A DNA stretch of 9,428 nucleotides from Actinomycetota bacterium (GTDB lineage Bacteria > Actinomycetota > Actinomycetes > Mycobacteriales > Micromonosporaceae): positions 1-9,428 of the forward strand of contig VAXX01000376.1 of the NCBI GenBank assembly GCA_005885115.1, given 5' to 3'. Under the pieces are notes generated by a model. That model worked only from the letters and a program-made list of their open reading frames with translations, did not search any database and had not been told where the DNA came from. Positions 1 to 7,106 of this stretch are shown here, one piece after another (position 1 is the stretch's first letter; the number at the start of each line of letters is the position of its first letter). Made by a program: the position numbers and the translations under genes.

Positions 1-800
1 AGCAGCCAGGGCGTACCCACCAGAAGCAGGACGAGCGGCAACCCGCCGCCGGCGGCCAGCGCGAGTCCCCGTACCGCCGCCATCCGGGCCAGCGCCCGCT
101 CGGCCGCCGCCTGCGCGTCGACCGCCCGCCCGATCCGGCCGGCCGTCGCGGCCTCGGCGCCGCACGCGGCGACGTCACGCAACCCGTGCACCGCCTGCCC
201 GGTGGCCTCCGCGAGGCGCTCGCCGCACAGCAGGTAGCGGCGCTGGCGTTCGAGCATCGCGGGCAGCGCGGCGAGGAACAGCCCCAGGCCCACCAGGACC
301 GGTGGCAGCACCAGCAGCGCCACGACCGGCGCCAACGACACCAGGCCCAGGCCCGCGCCGGCCAGCGCGAACGCGAACCCGCGCACGGTGATCAGCAGGC
401 CGGCGAGGGTGTCGCGGACCGTCTCGACCTGTCCGGTCAGCCGGGCGACCGCGCCGGTGTCGGCCGGACCCGGGCCGGTCGCCGCCCGGCCCAGCGCGGT
501 GGACGCCACGTGCCGGAGCAGGTCGTCGCGCAGCGGCTCGACCACGGCGGCCAGCGACCGGTACACCCGGGCGGTGCCGTACGCGCCGGTCACCACCGCC
601 CCGGCCAACAGCGCCAGCCAGGCCAGGCCGGTCGCCGGCCGGCCGGCGGCGAAGCCGTCGTCCACCGCGCGGGCGATCGCGTAGCCGGACAGCAGCGTGG
701 GCAGCGCCTCCGGCAACGACCAGAACCCCAGCCAGGCCAGCGGTCGCGGCCGGCGGGCCAGCGCGGCCACCGCGAGGCGCAGGGTCCGCCGGCCGGTCAC
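1..800 (-). CDS. ABC transporter, permease part (second half-transporter of the lanthipeptide cluster, RamB-like); 3' end outside window
   Basis: The frame opens at a GTG at 800 and stays open for 266 codons to the left edge, so only the N-terminal membrane domain is visible and the nucleotide-binding domain should lie beyond position 1. The GTG overlaps the TGA of the upstream ABC gene in a GTGA arrangement, implying translational coupling. The protein begins MTGRRTLRLAVAALARRP and shows hydrophobic segments at about residues 22-40, 58-76, 140-160 and 165-185. The loop before TM5 (from ACGAEAATAG to LPLVLLLVG) has normal length for a type I ABC exporter. It likely pairs with the protein at 797-2413 as a heterodimer exporting the processed lanthipeptide, as RamA/RamB do by gene order. 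The transported substrate is inferred from the neighbourhood only. Confidence 0.85.
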   Translation of the reverse strand, partial: MTGRRTLRLAVAALARRPRPLAWLGFWSLPEALPTLLSGYAIARAVDDGFAAGRPATGLAWLALLAGAVVTGAYGTARVYRSLAAVVEPLRDDLLRHVASTALGRAATGPGPADTGAVARLTGQVETVRDTLAGLLITVRGFAFALAGAGLGLVSLAPVVALLVLPPVLVGLGLFLAALPAMLERQRRYLLCGERLAEATGQAVHGLRDVAACGAEAATAGRIGRAVDAQAAAERALARMAAVRGLALAAGGGLPLVLLLVGTPWL

Positions 801-2413
801 GGTTCGTCCCGGGCCTGGAACAGGCCGCGGTACGCCGGGTCGGTCCACAACTGGCCGTGTGGCCCGACGCCGCGCACGCGGCCGGCCTCCAGCCAGGCGA
901 CCAGGTCGGCCCGGGCGGCGGTACCGGCCCGGTGTGTCACCACCAGTCGGGTACGCCGGTCGGTGCCGGTCAACACCTGGCTGACCCGGTACTCGGTCAC
1001 CGTGTCCAGGCTGGACGTGGCGTCGTCGAGGACCAGTACCCGCTCGGCGCGCAGTGCCCGGGCCAGCCCGAGCCGTTGCCGTTCCCCGCCCGACAGCGGG
1101 GTGTCGGCGAGCCGGCTGCCGTACCCGTCCGGCAGCCGCTGCACCACGTGCGCCACGTACGCCGCGGACGCGGCCCGGTGTACGGCGGCGGGGTCGCCCG
1201 GTCCGCCGAGCCCGATGGCCTCGCCGACGGTGTCCCCGACGAGTACGGGCTGCGCGAAGGCGTACCCGATCGCCTGCCGCAGTTCGCCGGGCCGCAGCTC
1301 GGCCAGCGGTACCCCGTCCAGGAGCACCGCGCCGGCATCGGGCTCGACCAGCCCGCCGGCTACGGCGGCGAGGGTGGACTTGCCGGCGCCGGACGGCCCG
1401 ACGACCGCGACCGTGGCCCCGGCCGGCAGGACGAGGTCGATCCCGGCGAGTACCGCGTCCCCGCCCCGGCGTACGGTCACCGACCGCAGCTCCAGCCGGC
1501 CGGGTCCGGCCGGCAGGGCGAGCTCCCCGTCCCGGCGGACCGGCGCGTCGAGCACCTCGGCGGTACGCCGGCTGCCGGCCCGTCCCCGGGCCAGCCCGCC
1601 GAGGCCGGTGACGGCGGCGCCGAGCCCGGCGCCGAGGGTGGCGTACTGCAGGGCGGCGAGCAGGTCGCCGGGGCTCAGCCGGCCGGCCGACAGGGCGATC
1701 CCGCCGACGGCGAGGACGGCGAGCTGGGTCAGCGGGGCGAGCTCCGGCAGCGGTTGGAGGATCCGGTGCAGTTCCCGGTCGACGGTACCGGCGACGCCGA
1801 TGGTCCGGGCCCCGGTGAGCGCCTCGACCAGCCGGGCGGCGATGTCGCTCTGCACCGTCTGGTACCGGGTGGTGACCTCGGCCAGGTCGGTGACGTACGA
1901 GCGGACCAGGACGGCGAGGACGGCCAGCCCGACGAGGAAGGTCAGGGCCAGCCACTGGTCGATGAGGGCGAGGGCGACGACGCTGCCCACCGAGGGTACG
2001 AGCACGGTCGCGGCCGCCACGACCGCCGGACCCGCCTTCCCGGCGTCGCCGACCTGCGCGACGGTACGGCTGACGAGGTCCCCGGTCCGGAACCGCTCGG
2101 CGGCCCGCAGGTCGAGGAACAGCACGTGCCGTACCACGGCATGGCGCAGCCGCGCGGTGGCCCGGGCGCTCGCCGATCCCGCCGCGAGGTCGGCCAGGGC
2201 ATCGGTACCGGCCAGGGCGGCGATCAGCGAGACCGAGCCGGCCAGCCACCGCAGCGGTCCGGAGTGGCGCAGCGCGGCGTCGACCGTACCCCCCAGGACC
2301 GCGGGCAGCAGCAGCTCGGCGCCGACGCCGACCAGCGTGGCGGTGGCCAGGACCGCCACCCACGGGCCGCCCAGCCGGACCGCCCGCGCCAGCAGCCTGT
2401 CCCCCGGGTCCAT
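797..2413 (-). CDS. ABC transporter, fused permease/ATPase (RamA-like lanthipeptide exporter); possible internal in-frame deletion
   Basis: A 538-residue half-transporter. The N-terminal part has about six membrane helices (about residues 16-40, 53-78, 128-150, 154-173, 226-246, 250-272). The ATPase domain has Walker A GPSGAGKST (339-347), a Q-loop Gln388, signature LSGGERQ (440-446), Walker B VLVLDD (459-464) and switch His494. The residue after the Walker B Asp is Asp464 instead of the catalytic Glu, as seen in the degenerate site of heterodimeric exporters. I chose the ATG at 2413 because GAGGGGG lies five bases upstream; a GTG at 2419 in the same frame would overlap that ribosome binding site. 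Between residues 225 and 226 the long cytosolic start of TM5 seems about 17-20 residues shorter than in Sav1866 or in the neighbouring half-transporter, suggesting a deletion. It is the first gene after lanA and overlaps the next ABC gene by four bases. Confidence 0.9.
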   Translation of the reverse strand: MDPGDRLLARAVRLGGPWVAVLATATLVGVGAELLLPAVLGGTVDAALRHSGPLRWLAGSVSLIAALAGTDALADLAAGSASARATARLRHAVVRHVLFLDLRAAERFRTGDLVSRTVAQVGDAGKAGPAVVAAATVLVPSVGSVVALALIDQWLALTFLVGLAVLAVLVRSYVTDLAEVTTRYQTVQSDIAARLVEALTGARTIGVAGTVDRELHRILQPLPELAPLTQLAVLAVGGIALSAGRLSPGDLLAALQYATLGAGLGAAVTGLGGLARGRAGSRRTAEVLDAPVRRDGELALPAGPGRLELRSVTVRRGGDAVLAGIDLVLPAGATVAVVGPSGAGKSTLAAVAGGLVEPDAGAVLLDGVPLAELRPGELRQAIGYAFAQPVLVGDTVGEAIGLGGPGDPAAVHRAASAAYVAHVVQRLPDGYGSRLADTPLSGGERQRLGLARALRAERVLVLDDATSSLDTVTEYRVSQVLTGTDRRTRLVVTHRAGTAARADLVAWLEAGRVRGVGPHGQLWTDPAYRGLFQARDEP

Positions 2414-2425
2414 GCACACCCCCTC

Positions 2426-2456
2426 GGCCCGGGCCGGCGCAGTGCCGGCCCGGGCC
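2426..2456 (-). terminator. Perfect 13-bp hairpin between lanA and the transporter genes (partial terminator or attenuator)
   Basis: Arms GGCCCGGGCCGGC (2426-2438) and GCCGGCCCGGGCC (2444-2456) are exact reverse complements around a 5-base loop. The hairpin starts about 20 bases after the lanA stop codon. Its far end touches the GAGGGGG ribosome binding site of the ABC gene. There is no T-run, so it is not a canonical intrinsic terminator. Its place after the precursor gene fits a partial terminator, an mRNA-stabilising stem, or a block on transporter translation, giving more precursor than transporter. The function is inferred. Confidence 0.6.
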
Positions 2457-2476
2457 CTGATGTTTCGAGAGGTCGG

Positions 2477-2605
2477 TCAGAAGCAGTCGATCACGCTGAG
2501 CGAGCTCTTGCCGCCGCAGCCGGTGACGGACAGGTTGCTCCCACGCCCACCTCCGCGGGTCGCGTCAGCGGCCAGCTCCATCGCTTGCAGGTCCAGCAGT
2601 GCCAT
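2477..2605 (-). CDS. lanA: SapB/AmfS-family class III lanthipeptide precursor (LanA)
   Basis: A 42-residue peptide starting at an ATG with a near-ideal ribosome binding site. The leader begins MALLDLQAMEL, carrying the L-x-D-L-Q box recognised by class III synthetases (RamS has MNLFDLQSME). It continues through a polar, glycine-rich stretch, ATRGGGRG. The core, from about residue 23, is SNLSVTGC, then GGK, then SSLSVIDC and a final Phe. Both halves fit Ser-x-x-Ser-x-x-x-Cys, the labionin/lanthionine ring motif (S23/S26/C30 and S34/S37/C41). The second half closely resembles SapB (SSLSITTC). The product is probably an amphiphilic, two-ring morphogenetic peptide that helps aerial growth by lowering surface tension; this role is inferred from SapB. 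It lies between lanKC and the exporter genes, and its first 41 bases overlap the lanKC frame. No leader peptidase gene is visible nearby. Confidence 0.93.
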   Translation of the reverse strand: MALLDLQAMELAADATRGGGRGSNLSVTGCGGKSSLSVIDCF

Positions 2606-5107
2606 CGGGTGACACCTCCTCCCTAGTCTCGTTCGGATTCGTTTCCCCACCGCGGTTGTCGGGGACATCTGCGGGGTCGACCGGCGCGAGGAAGGGCAGG
2701 TCGACCGGTTCGTGGTGCAGGGCGGCGCCGAGGCTGAGCAGGACCCCGGCGGTACCGGTGGCCAGGTCCATGGACAGCCGCAGCAGTTGCTCGCCCGGGA
2801 AGGCCAGGTGGCCGCGGTACGGCACGCCGTGCCAGGCGAGCCGGTGGATCTGGGCGGCCAGCTCGGCGCGGGCCGCGGGGTGCCGGCGGGCCCGGTCGGC
2901 GAGGTAGTAGATGATGCCGGCGCGCCCGGCGGACAGCCCGGACTGGGCGTAGAAGGCGGCGGTCGCGGCGCGGTGGATGGCCGTACTGGCGTCCGCGAAC
3001 TCCTCGTCGGCGTGGTGGGCCAGGTAGCGGTCGAGCACCAGGCCGATCCCGACACTGCCCTTGGCGAGGTACGGCATGGTCCGCCAGCCCTCGTTGACGT
3101 GCAACTGCCCGTCGTCGCGGCGCACGCAGCGGCGCAGGTCCTGACGCAGCGCGACGGCGGCGAGGTCGAGCCGGGACGGGTCACCGGTACGGGCGTACTC
3201 GTGCAGGAACAGCAGGGCCGGACCGGACGAGCCGTACAGCAGCCCGGCGTACGGGTACTCCTCCCCGCTGACCTCCGGTACCGAGGTCACGTCCCCGAGC
3301 CGCTCCGCCACCAGATCCACGGCCCGCGACGCCTGCTCGGCCAGGGCCGGATCGTCGGTCACGTCGGCGAAGTACCGCAGGTTCAGCGCGATGCCCGACA
3401 GCCCGCCGAACAGGTCCAGCCCGTACCGGTCCCACTTCTGGTCCAGGCTGATGTCCAGCACCTTGCGCGCCTCCTCGGCGCGGCCGAGCCGGTGCAGGAC
3501 GTACGCCATGCCGTGCAGCCCGTCGTAGAAGCCGCAGCGGGCGCCGGAGTCCGGTCGCGGCGCCCGCCGGGCGAACCACTCCTCGTGCTCCGGGTACCGC
3601 CCGGCCCCGGTGACGGCGAGGGTGTACAGGACGCCGGCCGCGCCGTACGCGAGGTTGAGCCCGCCGCCGACCGCGAACTGCTCGATGTCACCGGGGAACA
3701 GCCGGTCCGACCGGTCCGGGGTGGCGCTGGCCAGGATCGCGCCGGCGAGCGCCGCCCGGGTGGCGGGCCAGTCCCCGATCTCGGTGGCGCGCGGGGGTGC
3801 CGGGCGGGAGCCGTTGATAACGCTCACCGCCTCGTCAAGGAAGCCGGGGGGCAGCTCGAAGTGTTCGGCGATGACGTCGGCGTAGTGCCGCGCCTTGCCG
3901 GGGGCGAACCGCAGCACGGCGGTCAGCGGCAGGAACATCGCCAGCCGCAGGCAGGCCAGGGCGTACCGGTCGATGTCGTATCCGGTGCGGTCGCGCGGCG
4001 CGGCGAACGCCTGGTCGCCCAGGCCGCGCGGGGTCGGGTCGCCGATGTCCGTGGCGATCTCGTAGTCCACCAGGACCACCCGGTCGTCCGGGCGGACCAG
4101 CACGTTGAGCAGGTGCAGGTCGGTGTAGACGATGCCGGCGGGTACCGCTCGACCCGGAGCTGGTTCAACGAGCGCGCGTCCACGTACTCGATGGCCAGGA
4201 ACTGGTGCTCGCCCAGCTCGAACCGCTCGTGCACCCGGGGCACCTGCGGGATACCGGCCAGCCGGGTCAGCACCTCGTGCTCGCGGGACAGGCGGGTCAC
4301 CGCGTCCGCGCCGTTGCCGTCCAGCCCGGCGTACGGGCGGGCCTCCTTCAGTACCACCCGCTGCCCGGTCCGGGTGTCCACGCCGGTGTAGAGCCCGCCG
4401 CCGTTGGAGAAGTGGATGACCGACTCGATCCGGTACGGCAGCCCGGCGACCGTGGTCGCGTTGCGCGCGGCCAGGTCCGGCGCGAGGAACCCGGGCAGGC
4501 TGATCCAGTCCGGGATCGCGAACACCGGTCCGCGCGGGTCGGGTACGAGCGTGCCGGTGGCGTCGGCGATCGCCGGGGTCACCTTGCCGTTGACGATGCA
4601 GTACCGCTCGGCGAAGGCGCCGTACCGCACGTACAGCGGGCCGGCCCCGACCCGCAGGTCGCTGAGGATGTACGGGCCGGGCTCGCCGGCGAGCTGCGCG
4701 CCGAGCTCGGTACAGACGACCTCGAGCTGGGCCTCGTCCAACGGATAGATCGTGACGAATTTGCCGCTGCCCCGGCGCGGGGCGTACTTCGCGTTGCGCA
4801 TCAGCAGCGCCCGGCGGCTGTGGATGAACTTGAAGGACAGCCCGCGGGGTACGCAGTACTCGAAGACCCGGTCGAGGATCCGCTCGGCGTTGTCCAGCGT
4901 CGCGGATACGTGGATCTTCCAGCCCTGGGCCGGGAGGGTCAGCTCGGCCGGCGCGTACACCAGCCAGTCGTCCAGCGGCTCCCGGGTCCAGCCGGCCGGC
5001 ACCGGACGGCGCGCGGCGGGGAACTGCGAGTCAGCGGTACGGGCACTGGTGACCGAGTCGTAGAACAGTGGGTCGACTGCGCAGAAGGCCTCGTACTGCC
5101 TGCTCAC
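2565..5107 (-). pseudogene. lanKC: Class III lanthionine synthetase LanKC (RamC/AmfT-like), frameshifted with a deletion in the kinase domain
   Basis: The frame starts at a GTG at 5107 with GGGAGG upstream. Residues 1-220 are the phospho-Ser/Thr lyase region (WKIHVSA at 63-69, SFKF at 91-94, GPYILSD at 144-150, RYGAF at 161-165). Kinase features follow: glycine loop FSNGGGLYTG (233-242), VVLKE with Lys254, Glu278 of the C-helix, and hinge AIEYVD (305-310). After RVERYP (residue 323, about 4139) homology jumps to another frame at AGIVYTDLHLLN, the catalytic loop, followed by VDYEIATD, the DFG-like site. The segment between hinge and catalytic loop is missing. The C-terminal LanC-like cyclase (SGLSAGRAGIIYYL and similar) lacks zinc ligands, as is normal for class III. 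The 5' frame alone would give 394 residues ending at 3923. The two homologous parts total about 847 residues, near the usual size once the gap is restored. The 3' frame ends inside lanA. A true deletion and an assembly error cannot be told apart here. Confidence 0.88.
2615..2624 (-). promoter_or_regulatory. Very strong ribosome binding site of lanA
   Basis: On the minus strand the sequence AGGGAGGAGGTG precedes the lanA ATG, with AGGAGG at 2615-2620 and nine bases between it and the start codon. The match to the 16S 3' end is much better than for other genes in the window. It fixes the lanA start and lies within the C-terminal codons of the lanKC frame, so ribosomes finishing LanKC pass over it. 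Confidence 0.8.
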
Positions 5108-5177
5108 CGCTACCTCCCGACCCGTCCCTGACTGCTAGACCAAGTCTGTGGGGCGGTCGGGAAAAGTTACAGTGAGC

Positions 5178-5202
5178 GATGTCATCTGTACGTGATGAGA
5201 TC
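5178..5202. promoter_or_regulatory. Inverted repeat over the putative lanKC -10 region (candidate operator)
   Basis: GATGTCATC (5178-5186) and GATGAGATC (5194-5202) are reverse complements at 8 of 9 positions around the 7-base spacer TGTACGT. The repeat covers the candidate -10 box and start site of the lanKC promoter, where a dimeric regulator could act. The ram cluster is controlled by the response regulator RamR; no regulator gene is visible in this window, so the binding protein is unknown. Confidence 0.35.
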
Positions 5203-5214
5203 CGTACCGGTCAA
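5185..5214 (-). promoter_or_regulatory. Candidate promoter of the lanthipeptide operon
   Basis: Upstream of lanKC the minus strand has TTGACC (5214-5209), an 18-base spacer and TACAGA (5190-5185), a fair -35 and a weaker -10. Transcription would start near 5178, leaving an untranslated leader of about 70 bases. The 158-base gap to the STAS gene is less GC-rich than the coding DNA around it and is the natural place for a promoter. No start-site data can be inferred. Confidence 0.4.
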
Positions 5215-5265
5215 TTGATGACGATTCTCATGTTTAGCTGCGCCAAGATTGGTGATGGAGTGGCG

Positions 5266-5676
5266 CTACTCGCCGGGTCGGTCCTCGGTGGTCCAGACCT
5301 CCGGCTCGACCGTCCCGGAGTCGGTCACGATCTCGTCGGCGCCGCCCCGGCAGCCCGCCGCGACGCTGCGGTACACCGGCACCGTCTCGCGGATCCCGAC
5401 CACCGTCAGTACCCGCAGCAGGAACGGCGTCGGCGCGGCCAGCCGCAGGTAGCCGCCCGCCCGGGTGGCCCGGTGGTAGCCGACCACGAGCGCGGACAGC
5501 CCGGTCGAGTCGCAGAAGTGCACGCCGGCCAGGTCCACGACGATCCGGCTCACGTCACGCTGGTGCAGGTCCTCCAGCGCGTCGACCAGCGCCGTGGCGG
5601 TGTCGATGTCCAGTTGCCCGTGCAGGCTCAGGATGGTCGTGTCGCTGGTCCGATCGTGTCCGATCCGGACATCCAT
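5266..5676 (-). CDS. STAS-domain anti-sigma factor antagonist (SpoIIAA/RsbV family)
   Basis: A 136-residue cytosolic protein with one STAS domain at about residues 3-105: a beta strand and GQLDIDTA (20-27), a central strand VVDLAGVHFCD (46-56), then DSTGL (56-60). Ser57 is the expected site phosphorylated by an anti-sigma kinase. The unphosphorylated form would bind that kinase and free a SigB/SigF-type sigma factor. The C-terminal tail from about residue 108 (CRGGADEIVTDSGTVEPEVW) is acidic and not part of the fold. The ATG at 5676 has GAAGGG about nine bases upstream. It reads toward lanKC but is separated by 158 bases holding a candidate promoter, so it is probably not in the lanthipeptide operon. 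No partner anti-sigma factor or sigma factor gene is in the window. Confidence 0.9.
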   Translation of the reverse strand: MDVRIGHDRTSDTTILSLHGQLDIDTATALVDALEDLHQRDVSRIVVDLAGVHFCDSTGLSALVVGYHRATRAGGYLRLAAPTPFLLRVLTVVGIRETVPVYRSVAAGCRGGADEIVTDSGTVEPEVWTTEDRPGE

Positions 5677-5711
5677 GACGGCAGACCCTTCGCAATGGCT
5701 GAGCCGACTGA

Positions 5712-5730
5712 CCGTTACCGAAGGTAGCGG
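5712..5730. repeat. Short hairpin-type inverted repeat between STAS and DivIVA-like genes
   Basis: CCGTTACC (5712-5719) and GGTAGCGG (5723-5730) flank a GAA triplet and match at 7 of 8 positions; the mismatch becomes a G-U pair in RNA read from one strand. It lies about 36 bases upstream of the STAS start, so it could be a 5' leader stem of that gene or an operator. Confidence 0.4.
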
Positions 5731-5731
5731 A

Positions 5732-5756
5732 ACGTTGGGGTACGAGGGGCCAACGT
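5732..5756. promoter_or_regulatory. Inverted repeat ACGTTGG-N11-CCAACGT, candidate regulator site in the divergent region
   Basis: ACGTTGG (5732-5738) and CCAACGT (5750-5756) are perfect reverse complements separated by 11 bases. The half-sites sit about 18 bases centre to centre, which could suit a dimeric regulator. The element lies in the 173-base region (5677-5849) between the divergent STAS and coiled-coil genes, so it could control either. The rest of that region is GC-rich and shows no convincing -35/-10 pair on either strand. Confidence 0.4.
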
Positions 5757-5849
5757 GTCGGGTGGACGAGGGTCAGCCGTTCGGCCAGCACCGGCCCACC
5801 CGCCCGGCCCCCGGCGCGGCCCGCTCGCGATCGTTTGGAGGTATGGCGC

Positions 5850-7106
5850 ATGTCCCACCCCGAGCAGCCCTTCGCCCCCCGGGAGGACGCCTCGCGGCCG
5901 AGCTTCGAGCTGGCCCTGCGCGGCTACGACAAACGGCAGGTCGACCGGTACGTCGCGCAGGCCGAAGGCGACCTCGGCGCGCTGGCGGACGAACGGGACC
6001 GGGCGTTCGGCCAGATCCAGAAGCTGGGCGGGCAGCTCCAGCGGCTCCAGGCCGAGGTGACCGAGCTGCGCCAGCGGCCCGCGCGGGTGGACCGGGCGTC
6101 CTTCCGCCACCTGGGCCCGATGGTCGACCAGATCCTCGCCCTGGCCGAGAAGCAGGCCGAGGCGATCACCAACACCACCGCGCAGCACGTCGCGGGCCAC
6201 CAGGCCGAGGCGGAGAAGGTGCTCGCCGACGCCCAGGAGCAGGCCGCCCAGGTCCGCGCGGAGCTCGAGGCGGAGCTGGCCGCGCGGCGTACCGAGGCGG
6301 AGAAGGCGGACGAGGAGCGGCGCGCGGCGGTGCAGGCGGAGCTGGCCGAGATCCGCGAGCAGGCCGAGCGGCTGCGCGCCGAGGGTCAGGCCGCGCACGA
6401 ACAGGCCGAGCAGGAGGCGAAGCGGATCAACGAGCAGAGTGCCCAGGTGATCGAGCAGACCAAGGCCGAGTCCGCGGCGCTGCTGGAGGCGGCCCGGGCC
6501 CAGACGCAGCAGGAGCTGGCCCAGCGGCGGGCCACCGCGGAGCGGGAGATCGGCGAGCGGCGGGCCGCGGCCGAGCGGGAACTGGCCCGCCAACGTACCC
6601 TCGCCGACCAGAAGACCGCGGCGCTGCACGCGGAGGCGCAGCAGCACTCCACGGAGGTACGCCGGCGGGTCGAGGAACAGGCCGCCAGCCACCAGGAGCA
6701 GCTCACCGCCGTCCAGCAGGAGATCGAGGCCCGGCAGCAGGACCTGACCCGGCTGCGGGCGGACGTGGACGGCGCGGCCCAGCGGCTGGCCCAGTTGCGC
6801 CAGGACGGGGCCACCGCGGACAGCGACCTCGCCCAGTTGCGGCAGCGCCTCGGCGAGGCCCGCCGCGACCTCACCGGCGAGCTCAAGCGGCTGGACGAGG
6901 CCAGGCGGGCGGCCGACTCGGCCGAACGCCACGCCAAGGAGGTACGGGCCCGGGTCCAGCGCGAGGCCAAGCGGGTCGCCGACCTGGCCGCGGCCGCGGT
7001 CATGGCGGCCGCCGCCGGCGGGGCCGACACCGGCGAGTACAAGGTGGTACCCGGGCCGTCCGCCAACGGCGGCTCGCCGGCACCGGCCGCCACCGACGCC
7101 GAATAG
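5850..7106 (+). CDS. Long coiled-coil protein with DivIVA-type N-terminus (Scy/FilP-like cytoskeletal protein)
   Basis: A 418-residue protein. I chose the ATG at 5850 because TTGGAGGT ends seven bases upstream; the TTG at 5835 lies in front of the ribosome binding site. Residues 19-35, FELALRGYDKRQVDRYV, match the DivIVA/Scy-type N-terminal motif. A conserved-looking segment SFRHLGPMVDQILALAEKQ follows near residue 85. From about 36 to 385 the sequence is almost pure heptad coiled coil rich in Glu, Ala, Arg and Gln, with no membrane segment. The end has an alanine-rich patch (LAAAAVMAAAAGG) and a disordered Ser/Pro/Ala tail. In actinomycetes such proteins organise the polar growth zone or form intermediate-filament-like structures; this role is inferred from the family. 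A general coiled-coil protein of other function is the alternative. Confidence 0.85.
   Translation: MSHPEQPFAPREDASRPSFELALRGYDKRQVDRYVAQAEGDLGALADERDRAFGQIQKLGGQLQRLQAEVTELRQRPARVDRASFRHLGPMVDQILALAEKQAEAITNTTAQHVAGHQAEAEKVLADAQEQAAQVRAELEAELAARRTEAEKADEERRAAVQAELAEIREQAERLRAEGQAAHEQAEQEAKRINEQSAQVIEQTKAESAALLEAARAQTQQELAQRRATAEREIGERRAAAERELARQRTLADQKTAALHAEAQQHSTEVRRRVEEQAASHQEQLTAVQQEIEARQQDLTRLRADVDGAAQRLAQLRQDGATADSDLAQLRQRLGEARRDLTGELKRLDEARRAADSAERHAKEVRARVQREAKRVADLAAAAVMAAAAGGADTGEYKVVPGPSANGGSPAPAATDAE

Noticed and set aside
186..2626. Plus-strand open frames of 808 and 589 residues opposite the ABC transporter genes
   Set aside because: They are antisense to well-supported ABC domains and have low-complexity Arg/Pro/Gly/Ala composition typical of shadow frames in high-GC DNA.
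2565..4103. Absence of zinc ligands in the LanC-like domain as a sign of decay
   Set aside because: Class III synthetases normally lack these ligands, so this is a family trait and not damage.
2712..5131. Plus-strand open frames opposite lanKC
   Set aside because: No recognisable domain, biased composition, and antisense to clear lyase, kinase and cyclase motifs.
5738..5743. GGGTAC as a SigB/SigF-type -10 element upstream of the coiled-coil gene
   Set aside because: No matching GTTT-like -35 at the right spacing, and GTAC is over-represented throughout the window, so the match is weak.
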